From Flammula alnicola (Eukaryota; Basidiomycota; Agaricomycetes; Agaricales; Strophariaceae): a stretch of DNA of 34,612 nt. The DNA is taken from the NCBI GenBank assembly GCA_015499995.1, contig JADNRV010000440.1, positions 1-34,612 of the forward strand, written 5' to 3'. How positions within the stretch are numbered: the stretch's first letter is position 1; the number at the start of each line of letters is the position of its first letter. The notes beneath the pieces were generated by a model. It saw nothing but the letters and a program-made list of their open reading frames with translations. It did no database searches and was not told where the DNA came from. The position numbers and the translations under genes are program-made. This document shows positions 10,156-21,687 of this stretch, in pieces.

Positions 10156-13100
10156 CGCGGCGCGTAGCTATTTTTTTTTCTTTTCTGTTGGAACCTTAGG
10201 ACTCCTCGATATCCGTAGTATACTCAAAAATAAAAAGCATTTTTCAAAACGTTACCAGCAGGCTCAACTGCCCACAGTTTTCGAACTTTGAACCAAGTCT
10301 TTCGGCTCTAACGATAGATAGACTCGACGCCAGTCTCCTTGGGGTGCAGAAAGGGATCCCGAACAACGAGCAACCAAAAGAAAATTGGTAGCTAACCCCT
10401 AGGCACTTTTTTTATTTTCTCCATTTTGTACCTTCCCGCGCTTACCATAACGGCTGGTGACGAACCTACTCTAACGACAACCTTGCGACAACCACCAAAT
10501 ATCGAACTGCTCGAACTGTTCCAAGTACAAACGAATGGCGTCAACCCCGCCCACTGCACGCTGAATGGCGCTCAGCGTGCTAAAAATAGATTCGTAAACC
10601 TGTGGGACTGAGAGTACGAGAGAACCTTCGACTTGCAAGTTGCGAGTCTTGGTTGAATCATTGCTGGCCGCGGTGAACTTACATCTTCTATCATTGCTAT
10701 ATTGAGACTACGGAAGACTCCAGTCCCTGTTGGCGCAGTCTAGAAATTTGGAACACAAGTACGATAAGTACCGGCGGTATGATAATACTGTCCGACGATA
10801 ATAGTACATAAATTCGAGATCCTCGCACGACGATTGGGTCCCACCACTGGGCGCCGAGCTCTGATCCTTTGCCTTCCTTTTGCGGTGTTATCTTTCTTTG
10901 ACCTTGACAAAAGGTGTGGAAGACATACAGATTGCAAAACTGCCAACGACGGACGCCTTGCTTTAAATGTGGCTCCGGCGTCCAAATGAGGCCGACACTT
11001 ACCGCGGACCGTGACGATAACCCTGGAGAACTACGAAGACGCGGACAGACATTTCGGATTGATGAACGCCAACGTGCGAGCGGAACGGTGCAGACGAGTT
11101 GAAAGGACAGCGACAGCGGATCCTGGAGGTGATGACAACTTGAAAGGTGATCGACAAACCGATACGACTGTGATAGACGCCAGTGCTGTGGATCTTCCTC
11201 GAGCTCGATCAGCGAACGGTTTGCTCCAAGTGAAGCTATGCCACATGCCACCCAAGTCGAGTCGCAATGAACTAACTAACCCGTCTTATCGCTAGAATGC
11301 GTTTCATGGGATTCAACTTCAACATTTGACTGCGAAGGCCTTCTCATGTCTATTTCAGAAAATTGAAAGAACGAAATTGATTCAGAAGGACCACTACTCC
11401 ACCTCCGACTCCTAATGCGTTGGTCGATCGATTTTGCAGCCAATAGCGAACTGGCAACAGGCGCTCATCTGAGAGCTTTCGAACCCCGACAGTCGGACTT
11501 GGGCGCTTGAGCGTCAATCTTTGGCTTCCAAGAGGTCACTCAAGTGTCTTCTCGCCAGTGTCTGAATTTTTTTCGAACCCGCAGAGCTTGTGGGGCGGTC
11601 ATAAAGCATCATGGTAATTGTGCTCCACGCCCTCTACCTTACCAATCCGTTTCGAGAATTCACCTCACCGAGATCTTGTGGGTTGGTGGATGTTATGCAG
11701 TTTGAGCAAGTAAATAGACGCAACCTTAGACTGCTAAAGTATAGTTGTGCGCTGTTGTACTGATTAAATCCATCCCCTCTAAGTTGGCTATGACCTTCCG
11801 GAGTATCAAGACCGGGCTTCCTTATCTGACAATAGTCTTGCCACCGATGGAGCTTCCAAAATTCTCTTTTACCGTCGAATTTGAATTACGATACTACTAA
11901 GTAGTCGAATGTCGAACGCCCGAGCGGTCTAGATGGCTCGCAAGTCAAGGGTTGGAGCTCTGGAGGGTCTTCCTGCTTCCAGAAGTTCTTTATTTTGATA
12001 TCGCTTGGAATTCCTGCCAGTGCCAGTGGGTTCAGGGTTTTGAGGAATCTGAAGGTCACCAGGTGTGTTTTTCAATGGTCAAGTTCCGCTGGAGACTATA
12101 TGAGGTAGCTCTTTGACTGGATGATTGACAACGTGTATTTTAGACTGCTTTTGTCAGTATGACTGAATATCGGCCGCAAGAGGGAGACCTGGAACGGACC
12201 GCCTTGCCAGGATCCAACGGCAAGTAGCGAGTGCACTTCTACCAGCATATATTTCCAGTTGGTGTCACGGAGATAAAGAAGTGCAAAGCAAGGGCACTAT
12301 ACCTATTATGTGGGACGGGTACTACACGACGAATAGGGCACCTAAGTGTGCCAAACCCCATATGTGTCGTCATGACATGGATTGTCAACATGTCAATGTC
12401 GATGTGCCTTCTCCGAGTGTCCGACCATGTCGCATTCCGTTTCCGATCAATGAATACTAGGCTAGCCTATACTTGTGCTGACGTTTGAGTTTGACTATAA
12501 TGAAAGCAATACTTCCCTACTCCCCTACAAGTACTGTTCATCATTGCTTTTATTTTGAGGTCAATTCTAACTCATGATTTAGAAGACCGACGGGTCCAAA
12601 CAGCGCTTCTTCTCTCAGAACTGAAAATTCGTAGTCGCTTCAGTGTATTTGCTCCATTTGTCCCGAATTTTTCTAACCGCGTTGAGCTGGATCAACGGGA
12701 AGAATGGTGACTCGTTGGTGACTCGAGTTGGGTTGGTCTTTAATGAAACTACTCCATTAATCTTGGTTTGCGCTCTTGATTCCGACTGTTTATTATCTAT
12801 TAACTACGGTCCCGTCTCCACCCTCTTGACGTGGAATGTTAGAAACATGGAATCCATGTCATTATAATCTAATCGCTGTCTCAAAGCCTCTGTTCAACCC
12901 GCCAGACCCAAGTATTGAAGTAACCCAAGCCACCTCGTCCTCCGTACACCTTCCAAGCCAATAACTGCATGGAAGCTCTCAACGCAGAATTCCGAAGCAG
13001 TAGAAAATTCAGAGCAGTCGCACGTTAGTAAGATTCCAGAAAACTATGGAGATAGTTCGTGTTTCCATGATTCTATGGTATAATCCACCGGTGTGATACC

Positions 13101-16100
13101 ACCCCGGTATGAAGCTATAATGAATTCTATTCAAACTACATCCCTGGAACCCGGTTAGGCTGCTTTCTGCAGGTTTAATATATCGCTCCGAGTCGTGACT
13201 CTTCTACAAATTCTTTGTCAAGTGCTACATATTTGCCTGCAGTCTCAGAGGTCCAAGCAATAAATGAGTTTTGGCCGGACGTCCTTTTCCTCGCTATCGC
13301 AAGTATTTATTGCAGTAGACTTCTATTCGGTTGTCCTGCTTAAAATTTTGTTAGACACTTGTGAAAGAGACTGACACGTTCAGGAGGCGTGTTGTATGGA
13401 TTGGTCGGTCGTCTTAGAGTTTTCTCTGTCAAAAATCATTGACAACATCTTGAGAGGTGAGTAAAATAACGAGTACAAATCTCAGCTCGGAAACACAGAA
13501 ATGCTTAGATCTATTTAGCCCAGTGACGCTAACCGAGGCCGAGAGACTGTACAATTTCATACACTCCAAATCGGAGAATTGCGAAAGATATCTCGGATTC
13601 TACATGTATTCCCGATAATCCGCCTCGCTATAGAGCAACTAGTACCCCAGAAATTTCGGTAGAGCTTTCGCAACCTTCCAGACTGCCAGTGACTTGTCGA
13701 TTTGGACAGATGATATTTTCCCCGACACATAACTCAGCTGACCAGTACAATCACGAAAATAACATAGAGTCCAGATACGATGTCACAGCCACAGAGTAAA
13801 GCGAATACTGTGGTTCATGAGAACGAAAAAAATGGGGATGGTACTAGGCAGTAACTTTGAGTCTGGAGGACTGTACAGAACCGCACCCTACTATTGCGGG
13901 CGCGAGACTCGGAATCCATGCGGAAAGGATCATCCAAGGCCAGGAAGCGCATGGTACGAATCTCGCTGAGGGAAACCCATCAGCTCGTTACGGCCTGGGA
14001 GACATAATACACTATGACTTGATACAAATCATATGTGTAGCACAATACTCGTCGTAGGTCCTGTCTATCGCGCTGCAACGATGACATTGAGATGGCGTAG
14101 ATCAAGTTTCTACCTCGAGGCTCCTCGACAACCGCACTTGACCCGCCATGCGCTTAAAAGTGTTGCCAATCATGTATTGCCAACGATCAGATGCCGAAGG
14201 CTGTGGCAGAGAGCGGTAAAACGGTGCCTACGAACGCCCCTTTGTGAGGCGATATCGTCGACGGCGTTTCTTGCGATCACTATTTCGTGGTCGGATGTGC
14301 GCACATAAACATAATGGACCCGACCGTTCAGATGGCATCAAGTTAAAGATATTTTTGTGCACCGGAGGATTGCGGCAGACCCCAGTAAAACAATCCCCGG
14401 ATGCATACCGAGGCTTTTCAGGCAGTCGTACCACGCAATCCGCAACAAGCTTTTGAATACTTTTGTTCACCACTGCATCAATTGCACCATCAAGATGTGG
14501 AGAGCGGTTAGAGAGGTCGCACAGCCTCTATGGGAAAGTTTATATGGACGCCATATGAGGGAGTGCGGTGAGATATCTACCGGCCAGTTCAAGCAGGAAA
14601 CCGTTAGGGGTTCATCAAATCTCCTATAACTTCGCATGAAGAGACGGAAGGTAGACTGGGTCAAGACTATATCCAATGTATTAATGGAAAGGCGGAATCC
14701 AATAAAAAGAAGTGTTCTCATAAATGATTATTGACTGAAGCGGAAGCTTCGAACGACGGGACGGCGCACAGTATAAGATCTTCTGCTTCGATAAGGAGAT
14801 CTGGGCCAATCAAGGTTGACAGAATGTTTTGGTTTAGGTAGGGATTGGCACAATGACACGAGACGGGGTGAGAGAAGATATCAGGCACAAAATCCCTAAT
14901 GCGAGCGTTCCAGCAAACGTGGGCGGCGCCAGTGCGTGCAAAATGCGTATAAACCAGTTCGGAGAGCAAGTGAACAGCGTGGGCACACCGGATCGGCAAT
15001 GAACCTATTCCATTAAGGGAAGTGAGCAGTGGGAGAGAAGAGCTTTGGGGATAGCACAAGGGGAAGAAGCAAAGAAGTTGATGGATGTGTAATGTTCAAC
15101 GCCCAAATCCAAGCACACGGAGCCAACAAGACTCGGCGTCTGGATGGGTTATCTCGGGCAAGCCACCTTTCTCCCCCGTTCAGATGGAGAATTAATGCTC
15201 GCCAGACGGCAGGGGTGGGATCCGTATGGGCCGCGAAGCCTGAAGGTAATGTGCCAACACCATAAACCTCGATTATGCCAGACTATGGCGTGAAAGTCGA
15301 GGAAAGGCTTTGGCAGACATATTGCTAAGTCCGTTGACTTGGCTAGGCGATCGTCCATGAACGCATTCTCCTCCTGGATCAATCGCGGTGATTTGACCTG
15401 TCGTGTTGAGCAGCCACCCTTCATCTTTTCATCTTCATGGCAAGTCAGCGGCCGGATGTATGGCGCGAAGAAATTCGTAAGCCGAAGTCGGAAAGGACCA
15501 CCGACAGCAGAACAGCAACCGTCAAGTCAATAATCAAGGCAAATACCGAGATTGACTGTCCGGCTCGCGGCTGCTCTCCCTCTCCCTTCGATATGAATTG
15601 AAATTGAAGAGCTGTAGAAATGAATATGATGCACCATCCTTTTCTTGGAATACAAGGAAAACGGGGCTCACAGAGTACCGATTCCAAGGGAATAATTCCA
15701 TGAAGAGTGCATTCATGTACACATGTACAATTCATGAAATAACTAACGATCAAAGTTAACTCTGATAATTGGTATAGACCCAAAATAACATACCATAGTA
15801 GGGGATTTGTCCCAGGATAGTGCCTTCGTCCGCCGAGTGAGGGACTTCTATTCTTCACATTGACGTGCGAAGTGGATGCCCATAATAAGATGCATGACAA
15901 AGATTTGGTGGACCATCTATCGAGATAGAGTTGATGCATGACAGATATACAAAACGCCAATCCTTTCACGATGCGGTCAGGGTCATATGATAATAAAAGT
16001 CCAATCATCCTCCCAAGGTCGAGTTGAAGCGCATGGGATCGAACCTCGCTTCCTGGCGGGGATCATCCAGACCGGCCATTGTGCGGTCCAAGGCTAGCGA

Positions 16101-16319
16101 AAGGCGCGAATGGGCATGGTGTAGGAGAACAGATCAAGGAGAAGCAGGAACTCCGTTATAATAGCGTAGATGTGCCTCAATAGACGAGGGAGAAAAGATA
16201 ATTAAAACCATCACCTCCGCGGAGAAACCGATTGCAATTATGGAGCATTCGGTCATTGTGGCTGAACGAGTGAATGATCATTGTAAACCCCATAGGTATG
16301 AACAAGGTTTCTCCTCGAT
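10156..16319. other. About 6.2 kb without a recognisable gene
   Basis: After the METTL25-family stop codon the sequence becomes more AT-rich and frames break up. The longest frames (10697-11251 minus, 184 codons; 15445-16008 minus, 187 codons) contain no motif I recognise and cannot be extended by splicing. Fragments at 14718-15059 and 15149-15424 on the minus strand were examined for a spliced gene without success. No reverse transcriptase, transposase, integrase or terminal repeat was seen. A tRNA-like start near 11920 lacks a B box. The stretch may hold decayed transposon sequence, a diverged small gene or non-coding RNA; I cannot tell. Confidence 0.5.
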
Positions 16320-17429
16320 TCACATACCGATTAATCTCCATGAGCTCACATCTTTGCCTATTTTCAAAGTTATCGAACCTACGTCAAAGGCTCCGACTTT
16401 AGGTGACGATAGTTCTGCGCTGTAGCGATCGTTGAGGACTTTGATCTCCTCAGGCGGTAGCCGTGCAATGGTGGGGAAGACATCAGTGCTGGGCGCCTCG
16501 GATGTGGAACGGGACGAAGGATCGCCAAGTTCTTCTGAAGAAACAAAAGGGGTGCAGATACTGTCAGATGCGACCGATCGCGAATCAGAGGTTCCTTGTG
16601 CTTTGCGGAGGAGGGCCCAGGCTATAGACGCATGAAATCTGGGATTGACATAATATTCTTGCTGCCGAATGGCCTGCAGAGCAGGTGCGAGTTCATCCGC
16701 CAAAGAACGTAACTGTGGATAATATTAACTGGTGTGCGATTGGGAGCGAGAAGTAAGAGAGACTCACCTCGTGATATCCAGCCCCAATTTCCATGGTCAA
16801 GAAAGTCCTAGTTTTCTCATCGTTGATCAGTTCCGACAATGTCGCGAAAGATACAATGAATCTGAGGGGATCGCATTAATCAAGCCGGAGGCATGAGATA
16901 AGGACAAGTACTCACGCCCTGTGTTTCTTTGCGATATTTTTCACAGCCCTTTTCAGGTCTTCTCTCTGGTGGGCCCGGAGGAAAATAGGCCGGGATAAAG
17001 ATATATGCAGCTCAGGGCGCATTGAGCCTTCTTTATATGACCAAATATCGTGTAAAGTGGGAATGGCTTTCTTGGCATCCCGAAGGATATCTTGAACAAC
17101 TTTGTGTAGCAATGACTGTCGAGGCAGAGCCAACGATACGTACACGTGTGCCGCGAACTGCCCTTCTACATGCGGAGTGGTGCGTATACGGCCTTGGTGT
17201 AGTGTCGGATTATCCATCGGTCCTGGTGCGACTATAGATGAGGAGATAGGTGGTAGTTTTCTGAACTCGGACAACGTCATAAAATTGGGAGGTTTGGGAG
17301 AACTAGAAGCAAATACTTTTTTTTGGGCGGTGGTTGTTGAACGGGCTCCTCTTCTTTACTAGGTTCATAAGTTGCGCTCTCGTCATCTGAGCTGGAATAG
17401 CTGACAAGAGTAAGAGCAGGCCTCTTCAT
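16320..17429 (-). CDS. usb1: U6 snRNA 3'-end phosphodiesterase USB1, frameshifted near its start
   Basis: USB1 trims the oligo(U) tail of U6 snRNA in the nucleus and leaves a modified 3' end. Exons in coding order: 17429-16916, 16861-16768, 16712-16320. Both H-x-S catalytic motifs of the 2H phosphoesterase fold are present: ELHISLSR in exon 1 and RFHASIAW in exon 3. Other family segments are HQGRIRTTPHVEGQFAAHVY, TRTFLTMEIGAGYHE and the C-terminal LKIGKDVSSW. The ATG at 17429 opens MKRPALTLVSYSSSDDE, typical of fungal USB1, but an eight-base A run on the coding strand (17317-17324) puts it out of frame with the rest. A run of six or nine would restore frame. If the frameshift is real, translation could start at the in-frame ATG at 17280, which keeps both catalytic motifs. 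Confidence 0.9.
17317..17324 (-). other. Homopolymer frameshift in USB1
   Basis: The run is eight T on the plus strand (eight A in the transcript). It lies after a Pro-rich stretch (VQQPPP) where a Lys-rich segment would be natural. The frame upstream (MKRPAL...) and the frame downstream (SSPKPPNFMTLSEF) differ by the length of this run. No intron of acceptable size can bridge it: the only nearby GT...TAG pair is about 14 nt apart. Confidence 0.7.
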
Positions 17430-17652
17430 CACAAAACAAGTTCAACGAGGGAGGGAGAAAGGCATGGAAAAGGGACGCGCTCAAGCAAACCCTAACCCTG
17501 AAATAGGAGCAACGGATCATACCACATGATTATCTTATCTCGATAACGTCCTTTCAAGTTAGCGACAGTCTGCGATGGCAGTACTTACTGGTAGTTGATA
17601 CTCTTCTACTACATACCCCAACAGTGAACACTGGTGAACAAGAACCTGTGAA
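17430..17652. promoter_or_regulatory. Divergent USB1/ureG promoter with a telo-box
   Basis: A 223-bp region separates the two start codons. It contains AAACCCTAACCCTGA at 17487-17501, which includes the telo-box core AAACCCTAA. In plants, and reportedly in fungi, such elements are found upstream of translation and RNA-processing genes. Its distance (58 bp from the USB1 ATG) fits a 5' UTR or core promoter position for USB1. The functional link is inference from motif identity and position. Confidence 0.4.
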
Positions 17653-18766
17653 ATGAACGTACAATTCATCAATAACCTTTCTTCAAACGAGACAGTCCCG
17701 GGGGCTGCACACACTCATGACCACGGCAGTGGCCCGTCGCACACGCACGATGGTCCGGGAGAGCATGGCCATACCCATGAGCACTTGGAACACGCAGGTA
17801 TGCCTTTGAGTGGCTGTTGTCAGATTTAAAGTCCTAATTTTCGAGCAGGTAAATATTCTGATCGCGATCTTCCCGACTTCTCCTCTCGAAACTTCGAGGA
17901 ACGAGGGTTTACCGTCGGAATCGGAGGGTATGTTACGTGTAGCAGAATGAATCAAGGATCGTTTCACTTAGCTGAATATTCTGAAGCCCCGTAGGTTCCG
18001 GAAAGACTGCCTTGACTCTCGAGCTTTGCAGAAGACTCAGGAATGAGTGCAACATAGGTACAGGAAGGAACAGCTGGGTATCTTCAAATTAACTCGTTTA
18101 TTAATCTTTCCATTCAGCAACGGTGACAAACGATATCTTCACACGAGAGGACCAAGAATTCTTGATTAAAAACAAGGCGCTGCCGACGGCCCGAATTTTG
18201 GCCATCGAGACTGGAGGATGTCCCCACGCCGCTATCCGAGAAGATATTAGCGCCAACATGGGCGCTCTAGAAACTCTGCAGGCTAAATATGGCTGTCAGC
18301 TCCTCTTTGTAGAGAGCGGTGGCGACAATCTGGCCGCGAACTACTCTCGAGAATTGGCTGACTACATCATCTATGTTATTGATGTTTCGGTGAGCATTTT
18401 CTCCGCTTATTTCACGCATTTTCTCAATGGGACCGATCAGGGAGGAGATAAGATTCCACGTAAAGGAGGACCTGGCATCTCCCAGTCGGATCTTTTGGTC
18501 ATTAATAAGGTGAGCTATGCCGCGGGCAGAATCAGTCAGCTCCATTGTATTGATCAAACAACAAGATCGATCTGGCGCCTTACGTCGGCGCTTCTCTTGA
18601 GGTCATGGACAGGGATTCCAAGTTGATGAGAGGCGATGGCCCGACTGTTTTCACAAGCGTAAGGGACGACAAAGGTGTCGATGATGTTGTCGGTCTTATT
18701 TTAGCAGCTTGGAGGACCGCCGGAAGTCCTGGAAAAGTTGGACCTGTAGGAGACGACGTCGAATGA
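17653..18766 (+). CDS. ureG: Urease accessory GTPase UreG
   Basis: UreG is the GTPase that delivers nickel to apo-urease together with UreD/UreF-type partners in the cytosol. Six exons: 17653-17797, 17849-17927, 17987-18057, 18118-18389, 18441-18509, 18566-18766; 837 nt, 278 aa. The N-terminus is His-rich ([20 protein letters not shown]), as in eukaryotic UreG, and probably binds metal. The P-loop GPVGSGKT (about 75-82) is assembled across an intron. The Ni-binding CPH motif is Cys133-Pro-His135 within [13 protein letters not shown], then [16 protein letters not shown]. The G4 motif NKID is split between exons 5 and 6. All junctions are canonical. No feature suggests loss of function. It is divergent from USB1, with no functional relation to it expected. 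Confidence 0.97.
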
Positions 18767-20125
18767 AGATAACCACCGAAAGACCGTTATTTAAAGCTGA
18801 ACAATATACAAGGTTTTAAGCGAAATTCTAATGGATACAAAATCGAGAAAGACTATTGATACAAGGTCCGTATACGGGCGGCGAAGTTTGGCAATAAATA
18901 GTGGGTGGAAGTCCGAGACTAAGTGGTGGTTGAATATTTGCCCATGATAACTTTGTGTTCTATGAAGCTGGAAATTAGTGGGTCCACATATGCAGGTAAC
19001 GTGAGAGAGTGACAGTACCATGGTCATAAAAATAAATCGAAGTGAACCAACAGACACAGTCATGTATATTTATCGCTAAATAAGCTTGAGATCTGTGGAG
19101 CAAGAGTCGAGTAAGCAATGAATTCTGAGGCCACGAATAGGTCAAGTACCAGCGTAAGTAGCTTGCGATGACGGGGTACAGCACTCCATCACCAGCCGGA
19201 CCCTCCAAAACCTAAACGGGGCATGAAATCCCCTTTCTCTTTTGTCCACAAGAAAGAAGATGGCAATGAGGATAGGCAACAGCAGCACTGTCATTGTACT
19301 GCTTGAGAAGAGGGCTCGATGTTTCGGGAATAGGAAGTCGTAACCTGGCTGTTGCAGACTCCGAGTACTTATGTACCCAGCTCGGGTGCCCCGGAGGTGT
19401 TTTGGAATGAGTCATGATATAGCTATGATCAAATTATCACAGAAGCTGTCTCCATCCGATATCACAGTAGTTCCATTGACCATGCATGGCCGCTCCCGAT
19501 TGGCCAAACATGATTCAGGAATACAGGAGAGACTTCCGATTCAACAGTTTTAAATCAGCTTTGATCATATACGCCGAACACTGGCAAATCGACAATCGAC
19601 GATAGATGCCGAAAAGCCCAGCAACTGTGATGGAAGCGACAATTATATTTCAGATTCAATGTTTGGTCCCTGGAGAATAGTTCTGTTACACAGAGATCAC
19701 CGTCGGCAACAAGCAAGGCCGGAGACGAATCGAACAGGATCTGTAGTAGGCATCTTGTAGGCAGCATCTGTGTTACTGTAGGCAGCAACCAATGGTCCAG
19801 AAATAGATGTGCGGCCACAAAAAGTGAATTGTGTACCGACGGGTACGGAGGCGACAATGCTAGTCGCTATGAAAGATTTACGTGAACACTGTTCAAAGTT
19901 TCAAGTGGTAAGAGTTGAGTTGTTTCTGGTTGTTTCGAGCTGGTCATTGAGGCTACGGCTTGTCATTGTCAAATCAACAGACACAGACACGTGACGTCAT
20001 TTGGAGGACGAACTGATCTGACAATGATCTCGTTCCAAATTCAATCTCGTTCTGTCTCGACACCTTTGTCATCTCTTAACTTGAACATCTTTAAACTCTC
20101 TGTCCTACAATCTTTACCTCACAAA
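18767..20125. other. 1.36-kb intergenic region between ureG and iwr1
   Basis: No coding frame here has recognisable motifs or plausible splicing. The left part must contain the ureG 3' UTR, the right part the iwr1 promoter (see the CACGTGACGTCA site). A small triplicated GTAGGCA-type motif occurs at about 19745-19796 (gtaggcatc, gtaggcagc, gtaggcagc), which may be chance. Confidence 0.5.
19988..19999. promoter_or_regulatory. Overlapping E-box and CRE upstream of iwr1
   Basis: The sequence CACGTGACGTCA combines an exact E-box (CACGTG, 19988-19993) with an exact palindromic CRE (TGACGTCA, 19992-19999) sharing two bases. It ends 126 bp before the iwr1 start codon, a usual distance for a fungal upstream activating element. 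Candidate binders are Cbf1/USF-type bHLH and ATF/CREB-type bZIP proteins; this is inferred from consensus only. Confidence 0.45.
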
Positions 20126-21456
20126 ATGCAAGTAGAAACGACAAGCCCAGCTGTACCAACCCCTCCAAATCCATCAGCTTCCCCACCTGAACCCTATACC
20201 ATTCTGCGCATAAAACGGAAACGAAACGAGGAACCTCTTGATGCACTTTGTACGTATATTTGTGCTATATTAAAATCTCGCTGATTTATCTTTCTTCACA
20301 GTTGTCGAATCCCGCATACGCAGGAAGAAATCTCGTGGTGGTGTTGGTGTATTCCAATATGCACAAACGGTAGAGGATGACGCTTGGGACGACGCAACGC
20401 GGCAGAAGGCCATCCAAGTTCGTCCTTTCTGACACTTCGACTGCATTTACGCTAAGTTTCTCATATCCTTAGGACAAAATATCCCGCCTAGCTCAAGAAA
20501 CTGCTTCTAAAACTGAGTTGAAAGCAACAGTGCCACCGGTTACAGCAGCCCCACCCTCTCCTGTATCTCGAATATCAAAGGATGAACCTACTCGTCGGTA
20601 CACGATCGTAGACGCTGAGGAGCCAAAGGCGCCATCGAGACGTTATCCCACTGCCCCGTAAGCATCATCATCCTCAAGGCCCTGATTTTTGACTGATAAA
20701 GGTAAACCTAAGACCCAAAGTCTATTCCACTAAAGAACTGGAAGAACGGAGATCTCAGCGCGACTTCAAGATGTATGACGCCGTTCCTGCCAATGAACAA
20801 CCAATGGTGGTGGATGAACCATCGGAAATGGACAAGTTCTTGCCAATGCTGAATGACTATCTCAAAAGCATGTATATCTTTTGTAATCCAAGATTTCTTG
20901 TGTTGACTATTATTATAGTCCATGACGCGGATGTGAACACTTCTGATGCCTCACCAGCACTGAAGAAACCCTCGGGCTCGGCTGTCAGAACTGGCGTGCC
21001 TCCAGCTACTTCCGATGATGATGATGATTATGTTTGGGATGTTTTCTATCATCGACCGGCTACTTTGAGTGAATGGAATGAAGTTGCAAATGTCGGTACG
21101 GTGTATGTGCTCCTTTCTTTCTTTTCTGGGACACTCTCTAAAGTAACCATATTATCTAGTACTGGACTTCCGCCTTCGTTTGGAGATGGCTACGATTCAA
21201 CTTCAGATTCGGAGGAAGAGTTTGATGAGGCTGACGAGGACTCTAATGGTGCGTCATGAGTAATCCCTCACATGGAGAGGGACTCATTTAATGCCGCAGC
21301 TGAAGAATATTACAAAAATGATTATCCCGAGGAAGAAGACAACAGCGGTAGGTGTCTTGGTCATAGCAGCGGGCGATCCTTCTCACATCCTTCCTTCTAC
21401 AAGATGAATTTCACGAAGATTCCGACTATGACGAATTGATACATTATCCTGCATAG
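20126..21456 (+). CDS. iwr1: RNA polymerase II nuclear import factor IWR1
   Basis: IWR1 (SLC7A6OS family) binds assembled RNA polymerase II and carries it into the nucleus. Eight exons: 20126-20249, 20302-20417, 20473-20657, 20713-20867, 20919-21102, 21160-21248, 21300-21347, 21404-21456; 954 nt, 317 aa. The N-terminal TILRIKRKR and FVESRIRRKKSR match the family's basic start. The acidic core has DDDYVWDVFYHRP, then TGLPPSFGDGYDSTSDSEEE and DEDSNAEEYYKNDYPEEED, the family signature. Intron 4 (20868-20918, 51 nt) uses a GC donor (AAAA|GCATGT); the GT four bases later would bring in a stop codon. Because the intron is a multiple of three and open, retention would add 17 residues. The start is the first ATG in frame with the conserved block. 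Confidence 0.93.
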
Positions 21457-21687
21457 CAGAGACTGGGCGATCGTCTTCGACCTTCCTCTTATCTTCTGAA
21501 TCATGCCGTCGCACACCTTCATTATGGATTAACACGTTACACAGCTCATCGTCAAGCATGTAATTTTTACAACATTGGTCTCCGTTTCCTCGTCAGATTC
21601 TTCCGACTATCCACAAATAATACAGCATATTATACATATCGTCGGTCATCTTTCCTAGTGTTTTTGAACAGAACGAGCAGAATCATT

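Noticed and set aside
10697..11251. 184-codon minus-strand frame
   Set aside because: Overlaps open frames on the other strand, has no recognisable motif and no consistent splicing.
11905..12000. tRNA-like sequence (GCCCGAGCGGTCTAGATGGC)
   Set aside because: It resembles the D-arm of tRNA-Leu/Ser, but no B box or pairing acceptor stem follows at the proper distance.
15149..15424. Minus-strand segment (RLIQEENAFMDDRLAK) recalling a BET1/SFT1-type SNARE start
   Set aside because: Similarity is limited to a few residues, and no adjoining exon supplies heptads, the central Gln or a tail anchor.
16005..16079. Short frame MAGLDDPRQEARFDP... in good context, with GGTTCGATCCC resembling a B box
   Set aside because: The frame stops after 24 codons with no usable donor, and the apparent A and B boxes are too close for a tRNA.
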